DNA of 64,000 bases from Calothrix sp. PCC 6303 (GCF_000317435.1 NC_019751.1:4154001-4218000); one strand, 5' to 3'. Shown: positions 20,055 to 30,711, counted from the first letter of the stretch. The notes: a model not told the origin generated them from the sequence alone. A program made the numbers and translations.

Positions 20055-20618
20055 CTATTTACCTAAGCTGCGATACTCCCAGGGATTAACAAACTTAGCA
20101 TCTCCCCAAACACCACGTTTTTGTTGTTTTGCTTCCGCTTCTGCTTGTTCTACGATAGCTCGACTGGGGCATTTATTGAGATAGGGACGGTAAACTTTTG
20201 CTAATCCTTCTCGAATCAGGACTTCTTGGGCAAAGGTACCATCCTTGAGTCTGACTTCGGCAACTTTGCGTCCATATCTATCACTATCGGTGATCTTGAG
20301 GGTAACGCGATCGCTATTTTTCTGAATCAGGCTTTTTAATCTTGCTTGGGCTTTTTCGCCCCATCCAAACTGATTGCGATCGCTTAAACTTTTACTATCC
20401 CTTTCTTTCTTAGAATGGGGAACTTCGGGTGCATCCATACAGGCAAAACGCACGCTAAATTCTTGTCCATTGGCTTGTTTGACTTTTATCGTATCACCAT
20501 CGCTGACTCGTTCTACTAAGTCACCGCTGGGTGGAAAAATTTTGTCACACCCCATCAAACCCATGGTGATGATAATTGCACATAGCGAAATTAAGGTTCG
20601 TGTGTTCAACTTTTGCAT
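20055..20618 (-). CDS. Thermonuclease (SNase-like) lipoprotein
   Basis: The protein is a staphylococcal-nuclease-fold enzyme likely to cut nucleic acid outside the cytoplasm. A signal peptide with lipobox LMGC ends near residue 24. The catalytic pattern follows: VSDGDTIKV, VRFACMDAPE, DRYGRKVAEV and KVYRPYLNKCP. The Arg, Asp and Glu positions expected for metal binding and catalysis are present. The ATG at 20618 gives 187 residues and a clean signal peptide. The open frame extends to a TTG at 20642. The VOC gene follows immediately. Confidence 0.86.
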   Translation of the reverse strand: MQKLNTRTLISLCAIIITMGLMGCDKIFPPSGDLVERVSDGDTIKVKQANGQEFSVRFACMDAPEVPHSKKERDSKSLSDRNQFGWGEKAQARLKSLIQKNSDRVTLKITDSDRYGRKVAEVRLKDGTFAQEVLIREGLAKVYRPYLNKCPSRAIVEQAEAEAKQQKRGVWGDAKFVNPWEYRSLGK

Positions 20619-21087
20619 CCACAATATCCCAATTCTGTGCAATCATACTATATTCAAATACACCTGGGTTAACGTAAATTTTTTTGTCATTGCGAGTGTC
20701 TTAGTGTAGCAATCACAGGATCTCGGACTGTCTTAAGTTAACCGTATTGTCTTATCAGAATTATATTTAATTCTCCAAAAAGATAAGAACAAACTTCTAA
20801 CGCACCAACTTCTTGTGAATGGTACGTTACGACGTTCCGTCTTTTCTTGGATGCCGTCAGGCTATACGCACCCTACGTATATTTCAAAATCAGATACTAG
20901 TCCTACATCTTCTTAGCTGTTAGCTAACAGCCAATTTAGCAACATTGGGGGGTCTAATTCCCCTGCAACTAACAAGCAGTTTTCTTACAAAGTTAAGTGG
21001 AGGCAAAGCCCCCACGAACGAGTGCGCTGTTTTGTAATGGGGATTTAACCCCGACACAAAACATACTTATTACTTATTACTTGTTTT
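20619..21087. repeat. Repeat-filled intergenic region (two dispersed repeats)
   Basis: Two repeats are seen. 20821-20876 is an inverted copy of the block at 5395-5450. 20984-21098 matches 28470-28570, sharing TTACAAAGTTAAGTG, CCCCACGAACGAGTGCGCT and TTACTTATTTTTTAAAC with few changes. The second reaches into the 3' end of chlN, whose stop is at 21088. No gene is supported here. Confidence 0.7.
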
Positions 21088-23276
<2,189 letters not shown>

Positions 23277-23295
23277 CCTGAAAACTAAAGATGAT

Positions 23296-24162
23296 TTATA
23301 CAATCATCAAGTCTAATTCCTCTTCCGGATTAGGAACCTGTGGTTTACGCGGATTTAAGTAAAAATCAGATAACAAAGTAAATAATTCCCGATCTGGTGA
23401 ATCATTGGGAACTACACCTTCTGGACGCGCCAAAATTTGGTCAGCAATGTTGAGATAATAGTCGCAAACGTAGTTCAGAGAAGGATCCGACTCAGCCATT
23501 TCAAACAAAGTTTTACCTTTGACGCGGGAAACACGGATGTCTTCAATTAAAGGTAAAACCTCTAAAACTGGCATTGGTACTGATTCAATATATTTGTCGA
23601 TTAAATCGCGCTTGACGGTACGGTTGCCAATTAAACCAGCTAGACGCAGAGGGTGAGTTCTCGCTTTCTCCCGTACTGATGCGGCGATACGATTTGCAGC
23701 AAACAAAGCATCAAAGCCGTTATCGGTAACGATCATACAGTAGTCAGCATAATTTAATGGAGCTGCAAAACCACCACATACAACGTCACCAAGGACATCA
23801 AATAAAATTACATCGTACTCATCAAAAGCATTTAGCTCTTTAAGTAATTTTACGGTCTCACCAACTACATAACCACCACACCCGGCACCAGCAGGAGGAC
23901 CACCCGCTTCTACACAATCAACACCACCATAACCTTTGTAAATTACGTCTTCAGACCAAACATCTTCGTAGTGATAGTCTTTTTCTTGGAGCGTATCAAT
24001 AATTGTCGGAATCAAAAACCCAGTCAAAGTAAAGGTGCTGTCGTGCTTAGGATCGCAACCAATTTGCAAAACTTTCTTACCCCGTCTTGCCAAAGCTACT
24101 GAGATATTACAGCTAGTTGTGGATTTACCGATACCACCTTTTCCATAAACAGCTAGTTTCAC
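23296..24162 (-). CDS. chlL: Light-independent protochlorophyllide reductase iron-sulfur ATP-binding protein
   Basis: ChlL is a nitrogenase iron-protein (NifH) relative that hands electrons to ChlN/ChlB at the cost of ATP. The P-loop is GKGGIGKS at the N-terminus, and the switch motif [12 protein letters not shown] and the bridging-cluster cysteine region [15 protein letters not shown] are present. Its ending and GYGGVDCV are those of ChlL, not NifH. The 288-residue length is normal. It heads the chlL-DUF5331-chlN cluster. A 1.26-kb gene-poor region lies upstream. Confidence 0.97.
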   Translation of the reverse strand: MKLAVYGKGGIGKSTTSCNISVALARRGKKVLQIGCDPKHDSTFTLTGFLIPTIIDTLQEKDYHYEDVWSEDVIYKGYGGVDCVEAGGPPAGAGCGGYVVGETVKLLKELNAFDEYDVILFDVLGDVVCGGFAAPLNYADYCMIVTDNGFDALFAANRIAASVREKARTHPLRLAGLIGNRTVKRDLIDKYIESVPMPVLEVLPLIEDIRVSRVKGKTLFEMAESDPSLNYVCDYYLNIADQILARPEGVVPNDSPDRELFTLLSDFYLNPRKPQVPNPEEELDLMIV

Positions 24163-25427
24163 CTTTGTTTGCCTCTTTAAAATAGTTGATTGTCAAACTT
24201 TTGGTTGGATGAAAACGGGTATTGGGTATTGGTTTTCCCTCACACCCCACATCCTTGAGGACGCTTGCACCCTTTTTCAAGTTGGATATTTAAGTCTTCG
24301 AGTCTAATTGTTGTCATAGATGCCCTAGAAAGGAAAGGGGCTATTTTATTAAGTTGGGCTGATAATGGATGATTTAAAGACTAAAGAAGATTATGGTAGT
24401 TTATTAGCGCTTTAAAACTCTAAAAAGTCCTAAAAAACCTTTTTTAAAATTTTTTGCTCATTTTTTTTATAAAATTAGTTGCAATAAACAAAAAAAGTTT
24501 ACAAATAACATAGATGGCTAAAACAGAACTCTCCATACTGGTTTTGAGTTCAATCAAATGTTGAATTAAAAGCAGTTGGCGATTCAAGAATAAGCTGCGT
24601 AGCAGCTAAATCCTATAAATTAAAAAACTATAACCTTTGTGGTGCCCAGAGAAGGGGTTCTGGGGAGATATTCTTTCCGGCAAACTAAGCCCTGCGGACA
24701 CGCTAGGCGAACGGAGCATCTTGCCCGCTTTAGATATACAAATTAGGCACTTCACAGCTGACTCTAGGGACATGGCTGTTTGCCCTAATTTTAGGGCGAT
24801 ATAAAAGTTGGATCAACCAAAAACAGGAAATTCTCATCAAACTCAAGAGTCTAGGCTCCCTCTCTTGTCTGGGCTGGAAACGCAGCCTTAAAATCTATAT
24901 TCCTTGGCAAACACAACGAGCAACTTATGCCAAAACTCAAGTTAAATTCCCTTTCTCATCTCATTTCCAGCCAGATGCTACCCCTACCAACACCTCTGTT
25001 GTATTCTTTTTCAAATTCTTATTATCTCTAAACCCCAGGAAAGTCACTCAATATCTACACAATCCCATCAAGCCCTGCAAAATCGGTTAATCAGACAAGG
25101 AAAATATAAATACTTATTACAATAGACTGAGAATATATATAAACTAGTGGCACGAAGATCAGCCAAAACTCATATCTAGAAGACTTTCTAGGCTCCATCT
25201 GGGGAAAGTATTCCCAGAGACTCTACCTAAGTAAAGTCCCCGTCACAAAACTTGCTTGAGACTTCTTTTAACCAAACTTGGGGAATTCCCCACGGCTCTA
25301 TAGCCTGGGGATGGATAGGCAAGATGGGGTACTTCACTTAATATCTTGATCGAAGAATCGCTGAGAAGCCGACACTCACCTGTTCCCGCTTCGCGTTTCC
25401 GAAGGGTAAGGGAGTGTGTGGAGCATG
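24163..25427. other. Long intergenic region upstream of chlL with repeat and ORF remnants
   Basis: No complete gene is supported in these ~1.26 kb. The first 300 bases are AT-rich and could hold the chlL promoter. From about 24754 to 25091 one plus-strand frame stays open for more than 100 codons (contains YKSWINQKQEILIKLKSLG and ends KPCKIG), but I recognise no family and see no good start, so it may be a decayed gene or chance. The motif TCTAGGCTCC recurs near 24851 and 25189. A hairpin element lies at 25280-25323. Confidence 0.5.
25280..25323. repeat. Hairpin element related to 29158-29198
   Basis: GGGGAATTCCCC at 25280-25291 is a perfect palindrome. It leads into a hairpin CCCCACGGCT...AGCC.TGGGG and then GGATGGATAGGCAAG. 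The same layout, GGAATTCCCCAT...GCTGGGG, then ATGGATAGCAAG, is found at 29158-29198. Such hairpins resemble the subterminal palindromes of IS200/IS605-type elements, but that assignment is weak. Confidence 0.5.
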
Positions 25428-25676
25428 TCACTCTTCCGCACCTGCTTGGATTTCTTGTAAAGACTGCCAACCAGGTTCCCACTGAGAACGATCTTGTAAT
25501 AAGGTTGCATTTAACCAAAAACGCACTTCTGGATCACAAGACGCAACCATTTCAGCATAAACCCACTTACCTTGATTCTTGCGGTTAATAACTTGAAAAT
25601 GTCTCCAGCCATCAATTTTTCGCTGTGCTGTCCATTTGGAAGCCAGGAGATAGGGAAATTTCTGTTTTTTGGGCAT
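25428..25676 (-). CDS. Small tryptophan-rich protein (TIGR02450 type)
   Basis: This 82-residue protein has a conserved start, LLASKWTAQRKIDGWRHFQV, and several tryptophans (WVYAEMV, WLNATLL, WEPGWQSLQEI), matching the short Trp-rich TIGR02450 family. The function is unknown. The start is the ATG at 25676, in the family position before the SKWT motif. No neighbour is close enough for an operon. Confidence 0.75.
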   Translation of the reverse strand: MPKKQKFPYLLASKWTAQRKIDGWRHFQVINRKNQGKWVYAEMVASCDPEVRFWLNATLLQDRSQWEPGWQSLQEIQAGAEE

Positions 25677-25899
25677 GATTTCGGCAATTTTCTGTTTCTA
25701 AACTTCGTCTATTTTGAGAACCGTAGTTTGTAACTCAAGATTCTGAGTAGGCGTAGCCAGCACTACTGGCTGATGCTAGTGTGGGACAAGCCTATCTGCG
25801 TCTAACTTACGTCGTTATGACAAAACTGGACTTTTAATCATGGACGAGGTTTATAACTCAGAAGATAAAACTAAGTTAGACAAACATTTTAACTGTTGA

Positions 25900-26790
25900 C
25901 TAACCCTTAGGTATATTTGCTTTCCTAAAAGAGTGCAGCACACTAAAAAAGCGATCAAAGTCAAAACTTACCGGATCAATTCTTTGTCCAGAGCGATCGA
26001 CACTACGATGAGTGGTGATTCTTTCATCGGGAACTTCACTTTGAGCAATTAGCCAAGCTAAAGAATTATACTGAGCATCTGTATATCCACTGTGGCTCGA
26101 TACATTTTTATTCCACGCATCTGGGGGAGTTTCTAAAGAAACATGGTAGGCAAAATTATTTACAGATGGTTTGAAATTCCGGCTAGTTTGAACCGTTTCC
26201 AAACCATTAGCAGTTTCAAATACCGAGTTGCCTGCACCAAAAGCGCGTTTATCTGGAGGAACCAAGTAAACAACTTGTCCCGATAAGGTAATTAGGGTGT
26301 GGTAACTAACTTGTTTTGTTTCGTCGTTCTGATTATTAGTAAATGTATTTACGGCGCTTTGTGCAGAGTTTGAAGTCTCATGAAGGACAATAATTGGTTG
26401 GTTGTAAACAGGTACACCATTAATATCGGTAGCAAAGCGTTCTCCGTAGTTACTGGGATCTGCCCACATAACTACGTATTGAGGGGTATAGTTTTTGAAA
26501 GCAGAAGTAGTCTTGAATAAGGGTTGTGGCGAGTTCTGAAGTTTTGTTTTGGTGGGAGCGGGTGTTTTTGTTACTTTTGCTTGAGAAGTAATTATTGGTT
26601 TTGGCTGATTTTTTTCTGCCTGTTGAACCTCTACCTGGGAAGGGTTCCAAGATTTAATATCGGAAATTAGATTTGATGCTGGTTCCTGACTAGGCTGTAC
26701 GGTGTCTTTACTACCAAATAGAAGTCCAATTAGGGTAAAAACTACTAGAGAGATTATCAGTAACCTAGTTATCCAGACGCTATCTCGCAT
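25900..26790 (-). CDS. N-acetylmuramoyl-L-alanine amidase, membrane-anchored (Amidase_2)
   Basis: The enzyme should cut the bond between muramic acid and the stem peptide in peptidoglycan. A single N-terminal membrane helix (RLLIISLVVFTLIGLLFG) is followed by a Thr/Pro/Lys-rich linker to about residue 90, so the catalytic domain is in the periplasm. Zinc ligands are likely the His in VLHETSNS, the His in AYHVSLE, and the third in THRSVDRSGQRIDP. The ATG at 26790 gives 296 residues, with a TTG three codons further out. Cyanobacterial amidases act in cell separation and septal pores, but whether this one does is not known. Confidence 0.85.
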   Translation of the reverse strand: MRDSVWITRLLIISLVVFTLIGLLFGSKDTVQPSQEPASNLISDIKSWNPSQVEVQQAEKNQPKPIITSQAKVTKTPAPTKTKLQNSPQPLFKTTSAFKNYTPQYVVMWADPSNYGERFATDINGVPVYNQPIIVLHETSNSAQSAVNTFTNNQNDETKQVSYHTLITLSGQVVYLVPPDKRAFGAGNSVFETANGLETVQTSRNFKPSVNNFAYHVSLETPPDAWNKNVSSHSGYTDAQYNSLAWLIAQSEVPDERITTHRSVDRSGQRIDPVSFDFDRFFSVLHSFRKANIPKG

Positions 26791-26999
26791 TTTCCCCAAT
26801 TCTTTTGCGAACTACTAGTTTTACTATCTCTTTTTTTATCGTTTCTAGGCAAGTGTTATTGATACTAATTTTGAATACCTCTTGATAGGCGGATTTTCAA
26901 TCTTTTTTGAAATATTTCTCATGGATGAGATGGACTCTTAATTTTTCGTTACAATTATTCATATATATACATGCAAAGTATTCGAGACTACGCTGTTCT

Positions 27000-28055
27000 A
27001 TGTCCGACATCCTGACAAAACTTACTTACCAGACTTTCCAACAAGGTAAAAACTACTTTGCTTTGGGGCACAAAGCTTTAAGTGCAGAGCTAAAGAAGTT
27101 GGTATCACCGAGCAAAAGCTCTCTTAAGCCAATCTCCGCTAATCTGCTTCTGAATTTGCAAAACAGATTAAACACCTTGCTAGAAATAGACTGGCAGGAT
27201 GCTGAAGACGGTGTTTACCCCAAAAGCTTACTATTTGATAATTCTTGGGAAGATTTTTTCCGCTACTACCCGATGGTATGGCTTGATGCTCCTCAAGTTT
27301 GGGAACGAAGCCAACAGCAGAAATATCAAGATTTTTCCTCAGAGGTTAATACCGAAGGTTATCCCAGCTACTATCTACAAAATTTCCATAACCAAACCAA
27401 TGGTTATTTAAGTGATTTGTCGGCAAATCTATATGATTTGCAAGTGGAAATATTATTTGGTGGTTCAACAGATGCGATGCGACGCAGAATTCTGGCACCA
27501 CTCAAACAAGAACTTCAAGCTTTTGCAGATATTTCACCACGCCAAATTAAGGTTCTTGATGTTGCTTGTGGCACAGGTAGAACTTTAAAGCTCATGCGTA
27601 GTACATTGCCGGAAGCTTCTTTATTTGGGACTGATTTGTCTCCTGCTTACTTGCGTAAAGCTAATGAGACATTATCTCAGATACCTGGAGAATTGCCACA
27701 ATTGGTTAATGGAAACGCTGAGGAGTTAGCCTACTTGGACGATTATTTTCATGCTGTAACTTCGGTTTTTCTATTTCACGAGTTGCCTGGGGTAGCACGT
27801 CAAAATGTAATTGAGCAGTGCTTTAGGGTGACAAAACCAGGTGGATCATTCATTATTTGTGACTCAATCCAAACGAGTGACTCTCCTGAATTTGAGGAAA
27901 TGATGGATAATTTTCACGCAACTTTCCACGAACCCTATTACAGGCACTACATGAGTGACAATTTGGTTGAAAGATTAGAAAAAGCTGGGTTTGTGAATAT
28001 TGAGACACAGGTTCACTTCGCTAGTAAATATTGGATTGCTCATAAGCCCAAATAG
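27000..28055 (+). CDS. Class I SAM-dependent methyltransferase
   Basis: The protein is 351 residues from the ATG at 27000. Residues ~205-330 form a Rossmann-type methyltransferase with motif I VLDVACGTGRTLK, then FGTDLSPAYL (acidic residue for SAM ribose) and the later VTKPGGSFIICDSI. Residues 1-190 are a less familiar domain (GKNYFALGHKALSAELKKLV and WEDFFRYYPMVWLD). The open frame runs back to 26907, but the upstream part is not family-like. The stop TAG is the first three bases of a MITE end (28053). The substrate is unknown. Confidence 0.85.
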   Translation: MSDILTKLTYQTFQQGKNYFALGHKALSAELKKLVSPSKSSLKPISANLLLNLQNRLNTLLEIDWQDAEDGVYPKSLLFDNSWEDFFRYYPMVWLDAPQVWERSQQQKYQDFSSEVNTEGYPSYYLQNFHNQTNGYLSDLSANLYDLQVEILFGGSTDAMRRRILAPLKQELQAFADISPRQIKVLDVACGTGRTLKLMRSTLPEASLFGTDLSPAYLRKANETLSQIPGELPQLVNGNAEELAYLDDYFHAVTSVFLFHELPGVARQNVIEQCFRVTKPGGSFIICDSIQTSDSPEFEEMMDNFHATFHEPYYRHYMSDNLVERLEKAGFVNIETQVHFASKYWIAHKPK

Positions 28056-28161
28056 TAGTCTGTCAATTTTATTTTGATGATTATGTAGACATCCACAATC
28101 CTGTAGAGACGTAGCATTGCTACGTCTCTACAACCGTCATTTTTATCTTGACAGACCACTA
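28053..28161. mobile_element. MITE 1 (TAGTRGTCTGTCAA ends)
   Basis: Left end TAGTAGTCTGTCAA at 28053-28066 and right end TTGACAGACCACTA at 28148-28161 are inverted repeats with one mismatch. The centre holds the 31-base palindrome 28102-28132 of the GTAGAGACGTAGCA family. About 109 bp with no coding capacity. The left end gives the stop codon of the methyltransferase. A truncated relative lies at 35802-35868. Confidence 0.85.
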
Positions 28162-28268
28162 GTGGTCTGTCCCACTGGTTTTAGGGGGTTAGTTGGATGC
28201 CAAAACCCTTGTAGAGAAGCAAAATTTTGCATCTCTATATTCTTCAGAATTAACGGGACAGACCACTA
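28160..28268. mobile_element. MITE 2, abutting MITE 1 (TAGTGGTCTGTCCC ends)
   Basis: TAGTGGTCTGTCCC at 28160-28173 and GGGACAGACCACTA at 28255-28268 are perfect 14-base inverted repeats. The element shares the TAGTGGTCTGTC end with MITE 1 but differs inside, where a hairpin GTAGAGAAGCAAAATTTTGC with TCTCTAT lies. The two share the TA dinucleotide at 28160-28161. Two family members side by side suggest nested or tandem insertion at TA. Confidence 0.85.
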
Positions 28269-28801
28269 GTCTGCCAGATACGGGGGATTCCTAATCAAAA
28301 GATTATCCCATCGTCAGGGTGCAATACCCTGCCCCCTACAGGTCAATTTGGGCTTTGGGATAATTTACCAAAGTCTGGGGGTTTAATTCCCCTGTCTCTA
28401 CAGACAGCTTTCTTACAAACTTTAACGGAGGCACAGCCCCCGTTAAGTTTGCGCTTTTTACAAAGTTAAGTGAAGGCAAAGTCCCCACGAACGAGTGCGC
28501 TATTTTGTGTCGGGGTAAAATCCCCGTTACAAAGCATACTCATTACTCATTACTTATTTTTTAAACTTTGAAATTTAGCATACGGGGCTGTACTTGATAA
28601 TGATACAGACTATACGAACAAAATAGAATACAGATGTTTGATTACAATTTTTACATTACAGTTAATCGCTAGTACGATAAACATGTAATTATTAACACCA
28701 ATTGAAGGTGTAAGAATGCATTTATTATTACATGTATATGTTATGTTATCAGGATATATTTCATTACAAATTTAGTTGCAATTAATATATTAAATAACTT
28801 A
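28269..28801. repeat. Intergenic region holding a copy of the 20984-21098 repeat
   Basis: 28470-28570 matches 20984-21098 in the same orientation, through CCCCACGAACGAGTGCGCT, the TTACTTATT run and TTTAAAC. Just before it, an inner repeat of TTACAAA(C/G)TTAA occurs (28410-28480). The AT-rich 28580-28800 holds nothing recognised. No gene is supported. Confidence 0.65.
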
Positions 28802-28999
28802 CTATACTAACTCTCTGCGCCCACTACCACGGTATGATGGTGGTCTTTCAGGTCTTTTAGAACTCTTAGGCTTTGTATTTGTCTTTGGTTTGGCCGATAA
28901 TAGAACTTCTGTTTTTAGATTAAAGGTTTGCCCTTGGTTATTAATAGCAAAGGAACCAAGTACAAAGGTTGTAGCTAAAAGTGAGATGGCAACACGCAT
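28802..28999 (-). CDS. patX: PatX-like secreted RGSGR-containing peptide precursor
   Basis: The 65-residue product has an N-terminal signal peptide (MRVAISLLATTFVLGSFA) and a Lys/Pro/Ser-rich middle. Its C-terminus reads PPSYRGSGRRELV. The pentapeptide RGSGR at residues 57-61 (bases 28817-28831) is the heterocyst-inhibiting sequence of PatS and HetN that acts on HetR. PatX proteins are small exported proteins with a C-terminal pentapeptide of this type, and length and layout fit them. A TCCGGA element lies about 60 bases upstream. The ATG at 28999 is the only sensible start, although GGAGA sits ~21 bases before it. hetR is not in the window. A chance RGSGR is the alternative, but unlikely given the signal peptide and terminal position. 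Confidence 0.82.
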   Translation of the reverse strand: MRVAISLLATTFVLGSFAINNQGQTFNLKTEVLLSAKPKTNTKPKSSKRPERPPSYRGSGRRELV

Positions 29000-29034
29000 A
29001 GCAAATGTTTATTTCTGAACTCTCCAATACACTG

Positions 29035-29062
29035 ATACTTAGATTTAGTTTGTGTATCCGGA
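29035..29062 (-). promoter_or_regulatory. DIF-type promoter for patX: TCCGGA with downstream -10
   Basis: TCCGGA at 29057-29062 is followed on the minus strand, 15 bases on, by TAAGTAT (29041-29035), a possible -10. In Anabaena, TCCGGA near -35 marks the DIF class of promoters induced during heterocyst differentiation. A start near 29028 would give a leader of about 30 bases to the patX ATG. TCCGGA is a palindrome, so orientation rests on the -10. Confidence 0.6.
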
Positions 29063-29157
29063 TGGTTTATTTTGTAGTATTGTTTTTTACTACAGGAAAT
29101 TACTGTTGCTGATTTGTTGTCAAGGTGATTTATAAAAATGATTTTAACGAAATTTAC

Positions 29158-29198
29158 GGAATTCCCCATGCCTTTACAAGCTGGGGATGGATAGCAAG
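29158..29198. repeat. Hairpin element related to 25280-25323
   Basis: GGAATTCCCCAT is followed by GC...GCTGGGG and then GGATGGATAGCAAG. The layout and several blocks match 25280-25323, with 5' GGAATTCCCC and 3' GGATGGATAG conserved. It lies just beyond the 3' end of the TetR-fusion gene and could end its transcript. Confidence 0.5.
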
Positions 29199-29217
29199 GT
29201 TTGCTCTATCAAGTAGA

Positions 29218-30441
29218 TTAATTTTTTTGATCTAAGTTAGTAGCTTGTTCGATGGCGCTTTTTTCTTTTGCTCGATAGGCATATGGCTGGAGTTGCTTAT
29301 CAGTACAACCTGTTAAGATGGTTAAATTTTCGATACTGATGCCACGCATTAACATTTCTACTCGCCATGTGTGTTGTGTTTGGATAATCGTAGGTTTTCG
29401 AGATTGTGGTGTATACATATTGTCTGTCCATTTTTGCCATCGTTGCTGGATTTCTAGTTCTGATATTGATGAACCCTTGTCGTTGATAAACATAGTGGGA
29501 TAATCATCTTTGCGGCTTTTAAGCCATTTAGCTAAGGGGTTATTGTTATAAACTCCGTAGTGCTTGCCCATTATCCATTGGTTGAGGGGTACCTGACGGC
29601 TGGATGTAGGGGTAGAGATTTGCAGAATGTGTGCTTGTGGAGTTTGTATTTGCTGAGTTTTTTGCAAGGAAATGATTTCATTGACTGATAATCCGGCTGC
29701 GAATAGCACGTATGCTAAAGCGTAATCTTGTAATCCTGATTTTCTAGCCTGTTGTAAGATTTTGAAAACTAGATTGCCTGGTAAGTCAACAACTTCAGAG
29801 CTTAATTCTAAATTCGCCGTATTCATACTAAAAGCTGGTGTGGATAAATTATTTTGGGTTACAAATAAGTTAATTAAACTGTTGATAAAATCGTCTTGAT
29901 TTTGCCATAGCTCGGTAAACTCGCTGGTAAACTCGATAATTGCATATCCAAAAATTGTGGCATTTAATAAAGCTGCAAGTTTGTGGGGAGGTAAGTTCGT
30001 GTTTAGGGAACCTTGAGTTACTGCTTTTGCTAGGTAGTCTCCCAGCTGTTGATTTATTTTTTTGATCCCTCTTCCTAATACCTGCCGATTTTCTGTAGGA
30101 TATTGGCTGGCTTCGCCGATAAGCGATCGCATTAACTCTGGAACCTGTTCCAAACTCAGTAAAGCATTACTTGCATAGTCGTGAATAATTTGACTGACAT
30201 CACCCTCGTTATAGAGGTTTTTGGCTAAATATTCTCCCAGATTTTGAAATGCTGTTGATTCTTCCAGCAGTGCCAAAAGTAATCCATACTTGTTTCCAAA
30301 TTGTCGAAATAGAGTTACCTCGTTTACTTCTGCTAAGTCGGCAATTTGTCTAGTTGTGGTACTTGTGACACCTTGAGTTGTAAATAACTCAAGTGCAGTT
30401 TTAATTATACGTTGACGAGCTGGACTGAGTTGAGATGACAT
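29218..30441 (-). CDS. TetR-family regulator fused to a degenerate tyrosine-recombinase-like domain
   Basis: Residues ~5-55 (SPARQRIIKTALELFTTQGV, then TTTRQIADLAEVNEVTLFRQF) are a typical TetR helix-turn-helix. A helical ligand-type domain runs to about 195. From ~225 to 395 the pattern follows tyrosine recombinases: AGLSVNEIISLQ resembles the GLRxSEL box, HTWRVEMLMRG the HxxR box, and LTGCTD then YAYRAKE the LGH..Y region. The first catalytic Arg is Ser (S252) and the H/W position is Cys (C379), so strand transfer is improbable. The ATG at 30441 gives 407 residues, and a TTG at 30456 is less likely. It is divergent from the desaturase and lies upstream of patX on the same strand. Confidence 0.8.
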   Translation of the reverse strand: MSSQLSPARQRIIKTALELFTTQGVTSTTTRQIADLAEVNEVTLFRQFGNKYGLLLALLEESTAFQNLGEYLAKNLYNEGDVSQIIHDYASNALLSLEQVPELMRSLIGEASQYPTENRQVLGRGIKKINQQLGDYLAKAVTQGSLNTNLPPHKLAALLNATIFGYAIIEFTSEFTELWQNQDDFINSLINLFVTQNNLSTPAFSMNTANLELSSEVVDLPGNLVFKILQQARKSGLQDYALAYVLFAAGLSVNEIISLQKTQQIQTPQAHILQISTPTSSRQVPLNQWIMGKHYGVYNNNPLAKWLKSRKDDYPTMFINDKGSSISELEIQQRWQKWTDNMYTPQSRKPTIIQTQHTWRVEMLMRGISIENLTILTGCTDKQLQPYAYRAKEKSAIEQATNLDQKN

Positions 30442-30711
30442 ATAACTGAATAACAAAACAATATTGTAGGGAAATTTGAGGAATTATTGCAAGCGATACT
30501 TGCAATAATTTTTCAGAGGTGCTAACTTAGTAAATGTAAGCAATACTTGCTTTTGTCCTGTAGAAGATTCATATCTTGATATTCAAGGCTCATTTTCTTC
30601 TACTAGTTCATTAAAGAAATTTGCTCACCTAAGGGTCGAAAATCCTCATTTTAGCCAATTATTGAGCAATAAGTAGCTTTTACACCCATATATATAAAGT
30701 CAAGAAATTTT

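Noticed and set aside
25243-25518. 91-codon minus-strand open frame (contains YPSPGYRAVGNSPSL)
   Set aside because: It runs across the hairpin element and overlaps the Trp-rich gene; the pattern is the kind of frame often called inside repeats.
29218-30441. HetR- or HetZ-like heterocyst gene next to patX
   Set aside because: The N-terminus is a TetR helix-turn-helix and the C-terminus is recombinase-like; neither HetR nor HetZ motifs are present.
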